Assembly (NCBI GenBank): GCA_021731815.1
Contig: JAKFWO010000008.1
Location: 1-64,000 of the forward strand
Direction of reading: 5' to 3'
Length of the DNA: 64,000 nt
Source of the DNA: Hyphomonadaceae bacterium
Lineage (GTDB): Bacteria; Pseudomonadota; Alphaproteobacteria; Caulobacterales; Aquidulcibacteraceae
A program made the translations under genes and the position numbers. This document shows, one piece after another, positions 26,439 to 36,768 of the stretch (within the stretch, counting starts at the first letter, position 1; every line of letters begins with the position of its first letter). The notes under the pieces are model-generated. The model saw only the letters and a list, made by a program, of their open reading frames with translations. It searched no databases and was not told the origin of the DNA.

Positions 26439-29198
26439 ATGGATGATCTTCTGAAGGATTTCTTGACCGAAACGGCCGAAAGCCTTGAGGTTGTGGACAA
26501 TGAGCTGGTGCGCTTCGAGCAGGAGCCATCGGACAAGGCCACGCTCAACAATATCTTCCGGCTGGTCCATACGATCAAGGGAACCTGCGGCTTTCTGGCG
26601 CTTCCGCGGCTGGAGGCCGTCGCCCATGCCGGCGAAACGCTGCTCGGCAAATTCCGTGACGGTGCCCTTCCCGTCACGCCGGCGGCGGTGACGCTCGTCC
26701 TCGAATCAATCGATCGCATCAAGGAATTGCTGGCATATCTCGAGACGCATGGGGTCGAGCCCAATGGCGACGACCGCGACATCATCACGCAATTGGAAGA
26801 TGCGGCGATGGGCAGGCTCTCGGCCATGGCCGCGCCGACCGTCGACATTCCCGTCGTGCCCGAAGGCCCCGCGCCCTTCGACGAGCAAGGCAATGCCTAT
26901 GATTACGATCTGGGGCGCTATTTGCGGCCGGGCGAGGTGACGCTTGCGGCCCTCGAGGCGGCATTCCGGATGGTGGATGGGCCCGTGCCTGATCCGCTGG
27001 CCGCCCCTCCACCGCCCCGCGCGCCCGTGGAGGTCAAGGTCGAAGCAAAACCCGAGACGAAGTCTGAGACAAAGCCTGAAACAAGGGCCGAAGCCCGCGC
27101 GAATTCCGGGCTCGGTGGGGAAGATGACGAGGGGGGTGGTGCAGGAAAAACGCATGAAAGTGCGCTGGCCGCACAGTCGATCCGCGTCAATGTCGACGTG
27201 CTCGAGGATCTGATGACGCTGGTGTCGGAACTGGTGCTGACCCGCAATCAGCTCCTGCAAATGAACCGGGTGGCCGACAATACCGATTTCAAGGGCCCGC
27301 TGGCGCGCCTGTCCAACATCACGGCCGAATTGCAGGACAGCGTCATGAAGACGCACATGCAGCCGATCGGCAATGCCTGGAAGAAGCTGCCCCGCATCGT
27401 GCGCGACACGTCACGCGATGTCGGCAAAAAGATCGACTTGATCATGGAGGGCGATGCCACCGAGCTCGACCGCCAGGTGCTCGAACTCATCAAGGATCCG
27501 CTCACCCATATGGTTCGCAATTCCTGCGACCATGGGGTCGAAAAGCCTGCCGATCGCCTCGCCGCGGGCAAGTCGGAAACCGGAACCATCCGGCTCAAGG
27601 CCTATCATGAGGGCGGGCGGATCATTATCGAGATCAGCGATGACGGTGCGGGTCTGGCAACCAGCCGAATCCGCGACAAGGCCCTTGAAAAAGGGGTGAT
27701 TAGCCCCGCCGAAGCCGAGCAGATGAGCGACGCGCAAATCCAGCGGCTCATTTTTGCGCCAGGCTTTTCGACCGCGGCCGCCGTCACCAATCTCTCGGGG
27801 CGCGGGGTCGGCATGGATGTCGTCCGCACCAATATCGAACTGATCGGCGGCGTGATCGATCTGAAATCGGTCGAGGGCCAGGGCACGGTGTTCTATATCC
27901 GCATCCCGCTGACCCTCGCCATCATGTCGGCACTGGTGGTGGGAGCCGGCGGCCAGCGTTTCGCATTGCCCCAGCTTGCCGTGGTCGAGCTGGTCCGCGC
28001 CGGCGACAAGGCCCATCCGATCGAGACGATCAACAAGGCGCAAGTGTTCCGCCTCCGGGATCGCCTGTTGCCGCTTGTCGATCTGTCGGAAAATCTCGGC
28101 CTCGATACCACTTCGCGCGAGGGCCCAACCCGCTTCGTCGTGGTGGTGCAGGTGGGTGCCCAGCCCTTCGGGGTCATTGTCGACGAAGTCTTTGATACGG
28201 AAGAAATTGTCGTGAAGCCGTTGGCGTCCATGCTGCGCGGTCACGAGGTCTTTTCCGGCGCGACCATCCTCGGGGATGGCGCGGTCATCATGATTCTCGA
28301 CCAGAATGCATTGGCCCGCTTCGTGGCCAATCAGGACAACCAACCCCGCAAACAGGGCCAGGATGAAACGGCCAGCAATGCCGCCGTCGAGGATGGTGAG
28401 CAAAGCCGGTTCCTCGTCTTCCGCGCCGGTGGTGCCCAGCCCAAGGCTGCGCCCCTGTCGCTGATCACGCGACTTGAGGATCTCGACGCCACAACGTTTG
28501 AAGTTTCCGATGATGGCTACGTCGTGCAATATCGCGGGGCCCTGATGTCAGTGGTCCACATGGCCGGCGCGCATGCCATGCGGCGCGAGGGACGCCAGCC
28601 GGTGCTGGTGTTCCATAACGGGGCAAGGCCATTGGGCGTGGCGGTCGATGAGATTGTCGACATCGTCCACGACCGTCTGAATGTGGAGCTTGCTTCCCAT
28701 ACGCCGGGCATTCTGGGATCAGCGGTCCTGAAAGGTCAGGCGACCGAGATCATCGACGTTGCCTATTATCTGAATGCCATCGACCGCGACTGGGCACGGC
28801 CCGTGCGCGAGGAAAAGGCAAAAAGTCTCAAGCGTATTCTGCTGGTCGAGGCCAATCCCTTTTTCCGCAATCTGCTGACGCCCCTGTTGCAGGCGGCCGG
28901 CTACGAGGTTGCCGCCGCCGCCGGTGTGGAAGCCGCACACAAGATGCGCGAACGCGGTCTCGCCTTCGATGCCATCCTGTCGGATCTCGACCACAATGCC
29001 GAGGAAGCCGCCGAATTCGGCGCCGGTCTCGCCCATGATCCGCTCTGGGGCCCGGCCCTGAAGATCGCCATGTCAGGCGCGCCCGAAGACGCCTCCGAGG
29101 CAGCCCAATTGGTCTTTGGAGCCTGCGTCGCCAAGACGGACCGGGCAAGCCTTATTGCCACGCTTGCTCATGGCCTCAACACAAGGAACGCCGCATGA
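26439..29198 (+). CDS. cheA: Hybrid chemotaxis histidine kinase CheA
   Basis: Central kinase of the chemotaxis array, 919 residues. Domains in order: HPt with phospho-His H44 (FRLVHTIKGTCGF, residues 1-110); an unstructured linker with KPETKSETKPETRAEA (about 200-225) and no recognisable P2 domain; dimerisation helices (from ~250); HATPase with N-box HMVRNSCDHGVEKP (~355) and DDGAGL (~400); a CheW-like P5 domain (~490-620); a second CheW-like domain (~660-785, ending in VDEIVDIVHDRLNVE); and a C-terminal receiver (~795-919). The receiver keeps the acceptor Asp (AILSDLD), Ser and Lys (CVAKTDR) but its acidic pair is reduced to LLVEANPF. Start at 26439 fits the HPt domain. Overlaps cheW by 4 bases. 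Confidence 0.94.
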   Translation: MDDLLKDFLTETAESLEVVDNELVRFEQEPSDKATLNNIFRLVHTIKGTCGFLALPRLEAVAHAGETLLGKFRDGALPVTPAAVTLVLESIDRIKELLAYLETHGVEPNGDDRDIITQLEDAAMGRLSAMAAPTVDIPVVPEGPAPFDEQGNAYDYDLGRYLRPGEVTLAALEAAFRMVDGPVPDPLAAPPPPRAPVEVKVEAKPETKSETKPETRAEARANSGLGGEDDEGGGAGKTHESALAAQSIRVNVDVLEDLMTLVSELVLTRNQLLQMNRVADNTDFKGPLARLSNITAELQDSVMKTHMQPIGNAWKKLPRIVRDTSRDVGKKIDLIMEGDATELDRQVLELIKDPLTHMVRNSCDHGVEKPADRLAAGKSETGTIRLKAYHEGGRIIIEISDDGAGLATSRIRDKALEKGVISPAEAEQMSDAQIQRLIFAPGFSTAAAVTNLSGRGVGMDVVRTNIELIGGVIDLKSVEGQGTVFYIRIPLTLAIMSALVVGAGGQRFALPQLAVVELVRAGDKAHPIETINKAQVFRLRDRLLPLVDLSENLGLDTTSREGPTRFVVVVQVGAQPFGVIVDEVFDTEEIVVKPLASMLRGHEVFSGATILGDGAVIMILDQNALARFVANQDNQPRKQGQDETASNAAVEDGEQSRFLVFRAGGAQPKAAPLSLITRLEDLDATTFEVSDDGYVVQYRGALMSVVHMAGAHAMRREGRQPVLVFHNGARPLGVAVDEIVDIVHDRLNVELASHTPGILGSAVLKGQATEIIDVAYYLNAIDRDWARPVREEKAKSLKRILLVEANPFFRNLLTPLLQAAGYEVAAAAGVEAAHKMRERGLAFDAILSDLDHNAEEAAEFGAGLAHDPLWGPALKIAMSGAPEDASEAAQLVFGACVAKTDRASLIATLAHGLNTRNAA

Positions 29199-29668
29199 AA
29201 CAAGTCGAGGGAATTCCCGCGAACGACGACCGTGAATATGTGACCTTCGAGATCGGCGGCCAATTGTTCGGGGCCGATGTGCTGGAAGTTCAGGACGTGT
29301 TCCAGCCACATGCCATCACGCCCATCCCGCTCGCCCGGACGGAAATTGCCGGCCTGCTCAATCTGCGTGGCCGTATCGTCACGGCCTTTGATGCCCGCTC
29401 GCGCCTTGGCCTCACGGCACGCGAACCGAGCTCGGCCCCACCCATGGCGATCGGCATCGAACGCGATGGCGAGACCTATGGCCTGCTGATTGACCGGGTA
29501 CGCGAAGTCATGCGGCCCAGCATCGAATCTTTCGAGGCGAACCCGGTGCATCTCGATGCGCGCTGGGCGGATGTCGCCCGCGGCGTTTATCGGCTGAAGG
29601 ACCGGCTGCTGGTGGTACTCGACCTCGACCGGTTGCTCGATTCCGGCGTGGCCAACCAGGCGGCATAA
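29195..29668 (+). CDS. cheW: Chemotaxis coupling protein CheW
   Basis: A 157-residue scaffold that links CheA to chemoreceptors. The protein is a single CheW domain: REYVTFEIGGQLFGADVLEVQDVF, then IAGLLNLRGRIVTAFDAR with the conserved NLRG motif, and YGLLIDRVREVM. ATGA overlap with cheA indicates translational coupling. No methyl-accepting receptor gene is present nearby, so its receptors must be encoded elsewhere. Confidence 0.95.
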   Translation: MKQVEGIPANDDREYVTFEIGGQLFGADVLEVQDVFQPHAITPIPLARTEIAGLLNLRGRIVTAFDARSRLGLTAREPSSAPPMAIGIERDGETYGLLIDRVREVMRPSIESFEANPVHLDARWADVARGVYRLKDRLLVVLDLDRLLDSGVANQAA

Positions 29669-29727
29669 ACAGAGCGTGACACTCCGCGGGACAAACCTCC
29701 TGCGCTGGCGAAAACAGAGGATGAGAC

Positions 29728-30093
29728 ATGAAAAGCTGCCTTGTAGTCGACGATAGCCGGGTGGTGCGGAAAGTGGCCCGGAAGATTCTCGAGGACCTCA
29801 AATTCGAATGCACGGAAGCGGCCGATGGTGCCGAGGCGCTGGCGCGCTGCAAGGAGCGCATGCCCGACGCCATTCTGCTCGACTGGAACATGCCCATCAT
29901 GACCGGCATCGAGTTTCTGAAAAAACTGCGCCTCGAGCGCAATGGCGAGAAACCGGTTGTCGTATTCTGTACGACGGAAAATGACATGGACCACATTTCA
30001 GAGGCCATCCGTTCGGGTGCCAATGAATATGTAATGAAGCCTTTCGACAGCGAAATCATCGAGTCGAAATTCCAGGAAGCCGGCCTCGTTTAA
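29728..30093 (+). CDS. cheY: Chemotaxis response regulator CheY
   Basis: Single-domain receiver of 121 residues that carries the signal from CheA to the flagellar motor (or acts as a phosphate sink). Acidic pair D8-D9 in LVVDDSR, phosphoacceptor D52 in LLDWNMP, Thr in VVFCTTEND and Lys in YVMKPFD are all present. GAGGATGAG ends 6 bases before the ATG. It lies 59 bases after cheW. Confidence 0.94.
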   Translation: MKSCLVVDDSRVVRKVARKILEDLKFECTEAADGAEALARCKERMPDAILLDWNMPIMTGIEFLKKLRLERNGEKPVVVFCTTENDMDHISEAIRSGANEYVMKPFDSEIIESKFQEAGLV

Positions 30094-30119
30094 CTCTTGC
30101 CACGACTGCGCCCACATTC

Positions 30120-31292
30120 ATGTCGTCACCTGCCTCCGCATTCCCGCCGGCCCATGATGATCGCGTCCGCGTGATGATCGTGGATGATTCTGCGGTCGCG
30201 CGCGGGATCACCGGGCGCTGGGTGGAACAGGAACCGGGCCTGACCGTGGTGGCCCAATGCCAGAACGGACGCGAAAGCATCGCAAGGATTACCCAGGTCC
30301 TGCCTGACGTGGTGCTTCTCGACGTCGAAATGCCGGAAATGGACGGGCTCGAAACCCTGCCGAAATTGCTCAGCGCCCTGCCCGGGGTGCGGATATTGAT
30401 GGCCTCGGCGCTCACCCGGCGCAATGGGGAAACCACCATCAAGGCGCTGACCCTCGGCGCATCCGATTATGTCGCCAAGCCCGAAGCCGCCATTGGGGGT
30501 GCCGAGGCCTATCGCCGCGAATTGATCGCCAAAATCAAGGCATTCGGAAAGCGGAGATCGGGGTCAGCCTCGCGCCCGGGACTTGCACCGGTTTCGGCCC
30601 CGACCATCGGGCTGCGCGGCCCTGTGGGGAATATCGCGCCTGGAATCAACGCGCCGCCCGGGATGGCGAATGCGGGACCAGGCAGTGGTGCGCGGAAATT
30701 CCCGCGCAAGAAGCCGGAAGTCCTCGTCATCGGATGCTCAACCGGCGGGCCGGTCGCGTTGGAGAAGGTCCTGCTCGGGATCGGGAAACCGCCAGGTCAA
30801 CCGATTCTGGTCGTGCAGCACATGCCGAAAATGTTCACGGCGATCCTCGCCGAGCGCATTGCCACGGTGACCGGCGTGCCCTGCACCGAGGCGCGTCACC
30901 ATGAAACGCCCTTGCCCGGCCGCATCTATATTGCACCTGGCGATTTTCACATGCGCATAACAGGTTCAGTCATGAGCCCGAAATTCGCCCTCGACCAGGG
31001 TCCCCAGGTGAATTTTTGCCGCCCGGCGGTGGATCCGATGTTCGAATCCGCCGTCTCTGTCTGGGGTGACCGGATTTTGGGGATCGTGCTTACCGGAATG
31101 GGCCATGACGGGGCCGCCGGGTCCGGCAGGATCGCCATGGCCGGCGGTGCCGTGATCGCCCAGGACGAGGCCAGCAGCGTCGTCTGGGGCATGCCCGGTG
31201 CCGTCGCCAAAGCCGGCTTTGCTGCTTCCATCGAACCGCTCGACAGGATCGGGCCCATCGTTGCCAAATTGCTCAAAGGTGAAATGCCATGA
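30120..31292 (+). CDS. cheB: Chemotaxis protein-glutamate methylesterase CheB
   Basis: Demethylates and deamidates receptor glutamates during adaptation. The 390-residue protein has an N-terminal receiver (VDDS at 21-24, acceptor D68 in LLDVEMPEMDG, Lys in YVAKPE), a linker rich in Gly/Pro/Ala (~145-198), and the methylesterase domain with GCSTGGPVAL (catalytic Ser about residue 207), VVQHMPKMF (His) and TGMGHDGAAG (Asp). The ATG at 30120 directly follows cheY by 26 bases and has no strong ribosome site. Overlaps cheR by 4 bases. Confidence 0.95.
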   Translation: MSSPASAFPPAHDDRVRVMIVDDSAVARGITGRWVEQEPGLTVVAQCQNGRESIARITQVLPDVVLLDVEMPEMDGLETLPKLLSALPGVRILMASALTRRNGETTIKALTLGASDYVAKPEAAIGGAEAYRRELIAKIKAFGKRRSGSASRPGLAPVSAPTIGLRGPVGNIAPGINAPPGMANAGPGSGARKFPRKKPEVLVIGCSTGGPVALEKVLLGIGKPPGQPILVVQHMPKMFTAILAERIATVTGVPCTEARHHETPLPGRIYIAPGDFHMRITGSVMSPKFALDQGPQVNFCRPAVDPMFESAVSVWGDRILGIVLTGMGHDGAAGSGRIAMAGGAVIAQDEASSVVWGMPGAVAKAGFAASIEPLDRIGPIVAKLLKGEMP

Positions 31293-32125
31293 ACCCTGCC
31301 GATTTCGCGTTCCTGGCCGAGCTGATGAAAAGCCGTTCCGGGCTCATCCTTACGCCCGACAAATCCTATCTGGTCGAAAGCCGGCTGGGGCCGCTGGCGC
31401 GCGCCGAAGGTTTGAGTTCGGTCGATGAATTCCTCGGCATCCTGCGCGGGCGGCGCGACGAACGCCTGATGCGGGCGACCTCCGAAGCCATGCTGACCAA
31501 CGAGACCTTCTTCTTCCGCGACAAGACCCCCTTCGATCTGCTCAAGGAAGATATCCTGCCCCCGCTGGTCAAGGCGCGCGCGGCCGGCCACCGGCTACGG
31601 ATCTGGTGCGCGGCGGCCTCCACGGGTCAGGAACCCTATTCCATCGCGATGTTGCTCGACCAGAACCCCCGTCTGACCGGGGGGCTGAATTACGAGATCA
31701 TTGCCACGGATCTGTCGGAGAAATGCCTCGAGCGCGCGAAATCCGGGCTCTATACCCAATTCGAGGTCCAGCGCGGCCTGCCCATCCAGATGCTGATGGG
31801 CTATTTCGAGAAAGTCGGCGATTCCTGGCGCATCAACGAAAAAATGCGCAATATCGTCCAATTCAAACGACAGAACCTGCTTGAGGAGATTCGGACCCTC
31901 GGCCGGTTTGACATCGTGTTCTGCCGCAATGTGCTGATCTATTTCGACCAGCCAACCAAGCGCGGCGTGCTCGAACGGATCGCCATGCAAATCGCCGAGG
32001 ACGGCCAATTATTGCTGGGCGCGGCCGAAACGGTGATCGGGTTGACCGACGCCTTCAAACCCTCGCCGACCAGGCGCGGGCTCTATGCGCGCAATCCGGA
32101 ATTCCGCGGCCGCGCGGCGGCGTGA
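31289..32125 (+). CDS. cheR: Chemotaxis protein methyltransferase CheR
   Basis: Methylates receptor glutamates using S-adenosylmethionine, opposing CheB. The 278-residue protein shows LTNETFFFRDKTPFDLL, the SAM-binding motif IWCAAASTGQEPYSIAMLL, IIATDLSEKCLERAK and FDIVFCRNVLIYFD. The first 70 residues form the helical N-terminal domain. ATGA overlap with cheB shows coupling; it closes the che operon. Confidence 0.96.
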   Translation: MNPADFAFLAELMKSRSGLILTPDKSYLVESRLGPLARAEGLSSVDEFLGILRGRRDERLMRATSEAMLTNETFFFRDKTPFDLLKEDILPPLVKARAAGHRLRIWCAAASTGQEPYSIAMLLDQNPRLTGGLNYEIIATDLSEKCLERAKSGLYTQFEVQRGLPIQMLMGYFEKVGDSWRINEKMRNIVQFKRQNLLEEIRTLGRFDIVFCRNVLIYFDQPTKRGVLERIAMQIAEDGQLLLGAAETVIGLTDAFKPSPTRRGLYARNPEFRGRAAA

Positions 32126-32422
32126 GGGTGCGGTGATTTTCGTGCGCCCGGGATGATTTCCCGCGCATCTGGCGGCAGCGCGAACATGGTTTCGTGTGCC
32201 CGGCCTTTACGCCACCGATTGCTGCCGATAGAAGGCGCATTGCGTTCGGCTTCTGCCACCCGCTGATCCTGCTCTATTTGCGGCCCGCAAGGGCGTCGGC
32301 GGAATGCCGTGCGGTCGTGCATCGACGGGCGCAAGGCCGGATCGTCCGAAACCGGCGCTACCACATATTTCGGAGGATTCGCCGGACATCCGGCGATTTT
32401 CGCGGACCAGGAACCCGTCGCC
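32126..32422. other. Intergenic region cheR / ileS
   Basis: About 300 bases. The ileS frame is open for part of it, but no T-box, leader peptide or intrinsic terminator is visible. ribF, which often precedes ileS in this class, is absent and no remnant is recognisable. Confidence 0.4.
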
Positions 32423-35419
32423 ATGACCGAACTTGCCTCTCCGGAATCCGGATCCCCGGCTCCTCTCCACCGCGATTACCGCGAGACCTTGTTCCTTCCT
32501 GAAACCGATTTCCCGATGAAAGCGGGCCTGCCGGCGCGCGAGCCCGAGCGTCTGGCCGAATGGGCGGCGCTGGATCTCTATCGCAAGCTCCGCGCCGATG
32601 GGCGCGATCGCCCGAAATTCGTCTATCACGATGGCCCTCCCTACGCGAACGGGGCCATCCATGTCGGTCACGCCGAGAACAAGATCCTCAAGGACATCGT
32701 CATCCGCTCGCGCCAGATGACCGGCTTCGACGCCGATTATGTCCCCGGCTGGGATTGTCACGGTCTGCCCATCGAATGGAAGGTCGAGGAAGCCTTTCGC
32801 TCCATGGGCCGCCGCAAGGAGGATGTCAGCCCCGTCGAGTTCCGTGCCGCGTGTCGGGCCTATGCCGAACGCTGGATCCCGGTCCAGAAGGCCGGTTTCC
32901 AGCGCCTGGGGATCGAGGCCGATTGGGACAATTATTATTCCACCATGGCTTTCACGGCCGAAGCCGCGATCGCCGGGGAATTCCTGAAAGTGGTGCAGCG
33001 CGGGCTCGTCTATCGCGGCTCGAAACCGGTGATGTGGAGCGCAGTCGAACGCACCTCGCTCGCCGAGGCCGAGGTCGAATATCACGAAAAGACCAGCCAG
33101 ACCATCTGGGTGAAATTTGCGGTCCGGCCCGAATCCGCGCCCGGTCTGTGGCCCGACCTTTCCGTGGTGATCTGGACCACGACGCCCTGGACCATTCCGG
33201 GCAACCGCGCCATCGCCTTCAGCCCCGACATTTCCTATGGCGTCTATGAAGTGGGGGCGCTGGTCGAAGGGCTTGATTTCGCGCCCTGGGCGCGGCCGGG
33301 GGAAATCATCGCGATGGCCGATAGCCTGGCCGAAAACGTGTTTGCGGCGGCAAAGGTCGCCGCCTGGCAAAGGTTGAGCGATTTCGCCCCGGAGGGCCTG
33401 ATCTGCCGCCACCCTCTGGCCGGTTTGCAGGGCGGCTATGAATTTCCGGTGCCGCTGCTGGCGGGCGGGCATGTCACCGGGGATTCGGGCACCGGCTTTG
33501 TTCACACCGCCCCCGGCCATGGGGCGGAGGATTATCAGCTCTGGCTTGCCCATGGCAAATCGCAGGCGGATATTCCCTTTACCGTCGATGTCGACGGGCG
33601 GCTGACCAATGAAGCACCCGGCTTTTCGGGGCTCGAAATTATCACGCTTGACGGCAAAAATCAGGGCAAGGACGGCCCGGCCAACAAGGCGGTGATCGAG
33701 CAATTGATTGCCCATAACGCTTTGTTGGCCCGTGGGGTACTCAAACACCAATATCCGCATTCCTGGCGTTCGAAAGCACCGCTGATCTTCCGTAATACGG
33801 CGCAATGGTTCATCGCGCTCGACCGGCCTTATTGTGTCGAAGGCGAGGATGCAGCGGCCGCACAAACCCTGCGCGCGCGCGCGCTGGCGGAAATCGCGCG
33901 GGTGGATTGGGGCTCGGAGTCCGCGCGCAATCGCATCCGTGCCATGGTGGCCGAACGACCCGACTGGCTGATCTCGCGTCAGCGCGCCTGGGGCGTGCCG
34001 CTGGCGATGTTCGTGCACCGGACGAGCGGCGACATCCTGCGCGATCCGGAAGTGGATGCGCGCATCCTCGCTGCCATGGAAAAAGCGGGAGCCGATGCGT
34101 GGTTTGCCGAACCCGCCGCCTCTTTTCTGGGCGAGGCCCATGACCCGGCCCAATATGAAAAGATTGAGGATATCATCGACGTATGGTTCGATTCAGGGTC
34201 GAGCCATGCATTCGTGCTGGAAAAGCCGCGCCCGGAGAACCGCCCGATCCTTCCATTCCCGGCCGATCTCTATCTCGAGGGCTCCGACCAGCATCGCGGC
34301 TGGTTTCAGTCCTCGCTGCTGCAATCCTGCGCCACGCGCGGACATGCGCCGTTCCGGGCGGTGCGCACCCATGGGTTCGTCGTCGATGAACAGGGGCGCA
34401 AAATGTCGAAGGCGCTCGGCAATGGTGTCGAGCCCGAGGACATCATCCGCCAATATGGTGCCGAAATCCTGCGCACGGCCATCGCTTCGGCCGATTGGAG
34501 CGATGATCTGCGGCTGGGCAAGACCATTCTCGACCAATCGGCCGAGACCTACCGGAAATTGCGCAACAGCCTGCGCTTTTTGCTTGGCGCGCTGAAGGGC
34601 TTCGATCCCGCGGGAGCCGAAGCCGCGCCATTGGGTGCCGAAACGCCTGTGCTCGAACAATGGCTGTATCATCGCCTCGCCATGGTCGAATCCGACATCC
34701 GCACCGGCTATGAAAGCTATGAATTCCGCCATGCCCTGTCAGCGGCGCTCGGCTTTTGCGTCAATGATCTGTCGGCCTTCTATTTCGACATGCGCAAGGA
34801 CAGCCTCTATTGCGACCGGCCCGATGCCCTCAAACGTCGTGCCTGCCGCACGGCTTTGAGCGCAGTGTTCGAGCGGCTTTCCCTCTGGCTCGCGCCGATC
34901 CTGCCCTTCACGACGGAGGAAGCGTGGAAATCCCGCGATCCGGGCGCCAATTCCGTGCATCTCGCGCAATTTCCCCAACCAATGCCCGAATGGCGCAATG
35001 CGCAAGCCGCCGCAGCGATCGAGGAAGCCCGCAAGATCCGCATGGTGGTGACGGGCGCTCTGGAAAAAGCGCGCAGGGAAAAGCGCATTGGTGCGAGCCT
35101 CGAAGCGCAGGCGCGCCTCGTCCTGAAGGACAGGGACCTCCTGGCGCGGCTGGGGGCTCTGGATTTTGCGGAAATGTGCATCACCAGTGGAATTGTGCTC
35201 GAACAGGGCGATCCCGAAGCCCTGGTCGCGGCTTCCCCCGGGATGTGGTTCGCTCTGCCCGAATTGCCGGGCATTGCGGTTTCGATCGAAGCTGCGACCG
35301 GGCGCAAATGCGCACGGTCGTGGAAATATTCCGAAGATGTCGGCAAGGATATGCGTTATCCGGACCTCAGCCCGCGCGATGCGGAAGCGGTCGCATTCTG
35401 GGATCAATTGCATGGCTGA
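32423..35419 (+). CDS. ileS: Isoleucyl-tRNA synthetase
   Basis: Charges tRNA-Ile. The 998-residue product has the HIGH-type motif HVGH in [19 protein letters not shown], the editing-domain segment [27 protein letters not shown] and [16 protein letters not shown], and the KMSKS loop as [10 protein letters not shown]. The C-terminal zinc-finger of the longer IleS type is not evident as two CxxC pairs. Start at 32423 ([10 protein letters not shown]) is preferred over 38 upstream codons. It overlaps lspA by 8 bases. Confidence 0.97.
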   Translation: MTELASPESGSPAPLHRDYRETLFLPETDFPMKAGLPAREPERLAEWAALDLYRKLRADGRDRPKFVYHDGPPYANGAIHVGHAENKILKDIVIRSRQMTGFDADYVPGWDCHGLPIEWKVEEAFRSMGRRKEDVSPVEFRAACRAYAERWIPVQKAGFQRLGIEADWDNYYSTMAFTAEAAIAGEFLKVVQRGLVYRGSKPVMWSAVERTSLAEAEVEYHEKTSQTIWVKFAVRPESAPGLWPDLSVVIWTTTPWTIPGNRAIAFSPDISYGVYEVGALVEGLDFAPWARPGEIIAMADSLAENVFAAAKVAAWQRLSDFAPEGLICRHPLAGLQGGYEFPVPLLAGGHVTGDSGTGFVHTAPGHGAEDYQLWLAHGKSQADIPFTVDVDGRLTNEAPGFSGLEIITLDGKNQGKDGPANKAVIEQLIAHNALLARGVLKHQYPHSWRSKAPLIFRNTAQWFIALDRPYCVEGEDAAAAQTLRARALAEIARVDWGSESARNRIRAMVAERPDWLISRQRAWGVPLAMFVHRTSGDILRDPEVDARILAAMEKAGADAWFAEPAASFLGEAHDPAQYEKIEDIIDVWFDSGSSHAFVLEKPRPENRPILPFPADLYLEGSDQHRGWFQSSLLQSCATRGHAPFRAVRTHGFVVDEQGRKMSKALGNGVEPEDIIRQYGAEILRTAIASADWSDDLRLGKTILDQSAETYRKLRNSLRFLLGALKGFDPAGAEAAPLGAETPVLEQWLYHRLAMVESDIRTGYESYEFRHALSAALGFCVNDLSAFYFDMRKDSLYCDRPDALKRRACRTALSAVFERLSLWLAPILPFTTEEAWKSRDPGANSVHLAQFPQPMPEWRNAQAAAAIEEARKIRMVVTGALEKARREKRIGASLEAQARLVLKDRDLLARLGALDFAEMCITSGIVLEQGDPEALVAASPGMWFALPELPGIAVSIEAATGRKCARSWKYSEDVGKDMRYPDLSPRDAEAVAFWDQLHG

Positions 35420-36086
35420 TCCAGCTTTTTCCCACCCGGGCGCTGCGGGCACGTTTCCGCCAAAGCGCATGGGCGATCCGCGCTCCGGTCAGGCAAGCGC
35501 ACGCAGCCTCGCGCCGTATATTCTGATCATTCTTCTCGTGCTGGCGCTCGATCAGGCCAGCAAATATTGGGTGCTGGAGATCTTGCGGCTTCCCGAAAAG
35601 CCGCATGGGCAGATCGCCCTCACCCCCGTGTTTTCACTGTCTTATGTCGAAAATCGCGGCGTGAGCTTCGGACTGTTCAAGGCCGGGGGCGCATTTCAGG
35701 CCTGGCTTCTGGCCGGGCTGGCGCTCGCCATCACCACCTTGTTCAGCGTCTGGCTGACGCACGGGACGCGGTTCTGGCAGAATCTTGGCCTGAGCCTCGC
35801 GATTGGTGGCGCGCTCGGAAACATGGTGGATCGCCTGCGCTTTCATTATGTCGTCGATTTTCTGGATTTTTCCCAGATCTATTTTCCCTGGGTCTTCAAT
35901 GTGGCGGATGCCGGAGTCAGTGTGGGGGCCGGCTTGTTACTATTCGATCTCCTCGTGCAGGGCGACAAGCCGCGCCGCCCGCCGCCCGCCTCCGGACGTG
36001 ATTCTGGTCAGGATTCCGGCGAGGATATTGGGGGCAATCCGGATGAAAATGCTTCCACAATTCGTGATTCTGGCGCAATTGGCTGA
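35412..36086 (+). CDS. lspA: Lipoprotein signal peptidase
   Basis: Inner-membrane aspartyl protease that removes signal peptides from lipoproteins. The protein of 224 residues has four hydrophobic helices and the catalytic Asp motifs [20 protein letters not shown] and [11 protein letters not shown]. The C-terminus carries an unusual 45-residue acidic extension ([16 protein letters not shown]). The ATG at 35412 lies within the end of ileS. It supplies processing for the lipoproteins in this window, including the one encoded next. Confidence 0.93.
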   Translation: MADPAFSHPGAAGTFPPKRMGDPRSGQASARSLAPYILIILLVLALDQASKYWVLEILRLPEKPHGQIALTPVFSLSYVENRGVSFGLFKAGGAFQAWLLAGLALAITTLFSVWLTHGTRFWQNLGLSLAIGGALGNMVDRLRFHYVVDFLDFSQIYFPWVFNVADAGVSVGAGLLLFDLLVQGDKPRRPPPASGRDSGQDSGEDIGGNPDENASTIRDSGAIG

Positions 36087-36112
36087 AACAAGGGCTTTTG
36101 GCTGAAGTCAAG
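36079..36112. repeat. Direct repeat spanning the lspA stop codon
   Basis: TTGGCTGAAACAAGG at 36079-36093 and TTGGCTGAAGTCAAGG at 36098-36113 repeat with period 19. The lspA stop TGA (36084-36086) lies in the first copy and reappears in the second. Confidence 0.85.
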
Positions 36113-36213
36113 GCCGGATAGAATGAAGTCGGGAACCTCCGGAAAACCGGACGCGAACCGGCGGAACCCAGGATGGCGGCCCGATTTCCGGCGCTCTTGC
36201 AAGGCAGGCACAG

Positions 36214-36768
36214 ATGAAGGATTTCACCCCGAGGCGCGCGGATTTGCAGCGGATCGCGGCGGCGCTCGCGCTTTTGTCGGCCACCGCCACCGCCGGATGC
36301 GGCACGCTGGCCAAGACCTTTGGTTCGGACACTTCCGCCCCGGACGAGTTTCGCGTGGTCACCAAGGCCCCTTTGATCATCCCGCCGGAATATAATCTGC
36401 GTCCTCCCCGCCCCGGCGATCCGCGCCCGCAGGAATTGACGGCGTCCCAACGCGCCCAGCGCGCGATCCTTGGCTCGGTGGACGCAACAGGCCTGACGCA
36501 GGGCGAGCAATTGCTCGTCGCCAAGGCCGGCACGGTGCAGCCCAATATCCGCGAGCTGGTGGATTATGATTCGGGCGGGATCGTGCGCAAATCGCAGGCT
36601 TTGTCGAACAATATCCTCGGTGTGGCGACCGCTCCCGCCCCCGGAGCCACGCCCGAAAGCGAAGCCGAACGGATCGCCCGCGAACAGCGCGCCATCCAGA
36701 ACGCCACCGGCGGTCAGCCGATCGTCATCAAGCGCGGCGGCGGCAAGACCAAATTGCCGGGCCTGTGA
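36214..36768 (+). CDS. DUF3035-family lipoprotein
   Basis: A 184-residue lipoprotein commonly found after lspA in Alphaproteobacteria. The signal ends LLSATATAGC (lipobox TAGC). The DUF3035 core is clear: APDEFRVVTKAPLIIPPEYNLRPPRPGDPRP, followed by a helical C-terminal half ending in IVIKRGGGKTKLPGL. Function is unknown; an envelope role follows from lipidation. The gene's stop lies in a four-copy 15-bp tandem repeat. Confidence 0.88.
   Translation: MKDFTPRRADLQRIAAALALLSATATAGCGTLAKTFGSDTSAPDEFRVVTKAPLIIPPEYNLRPPRPGDPRPQELTASQRAQRAILGSVDATGLTQGEQLLVAKAGTVQPNIRELVDYDSGGIVRKSQALSNNILGVATAPAPGATPESEAERIAREQRAIQNATGGQPIVIKRGGGKTKLPGL

Noticed and set aside
32207-34153. 648-codon open frame on the minus strand
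   Set aside because: It lies wholly opposite ileS, which has all class Ia motifs. High GC leaves long antisense frames open; its translation has no recognisable domain.
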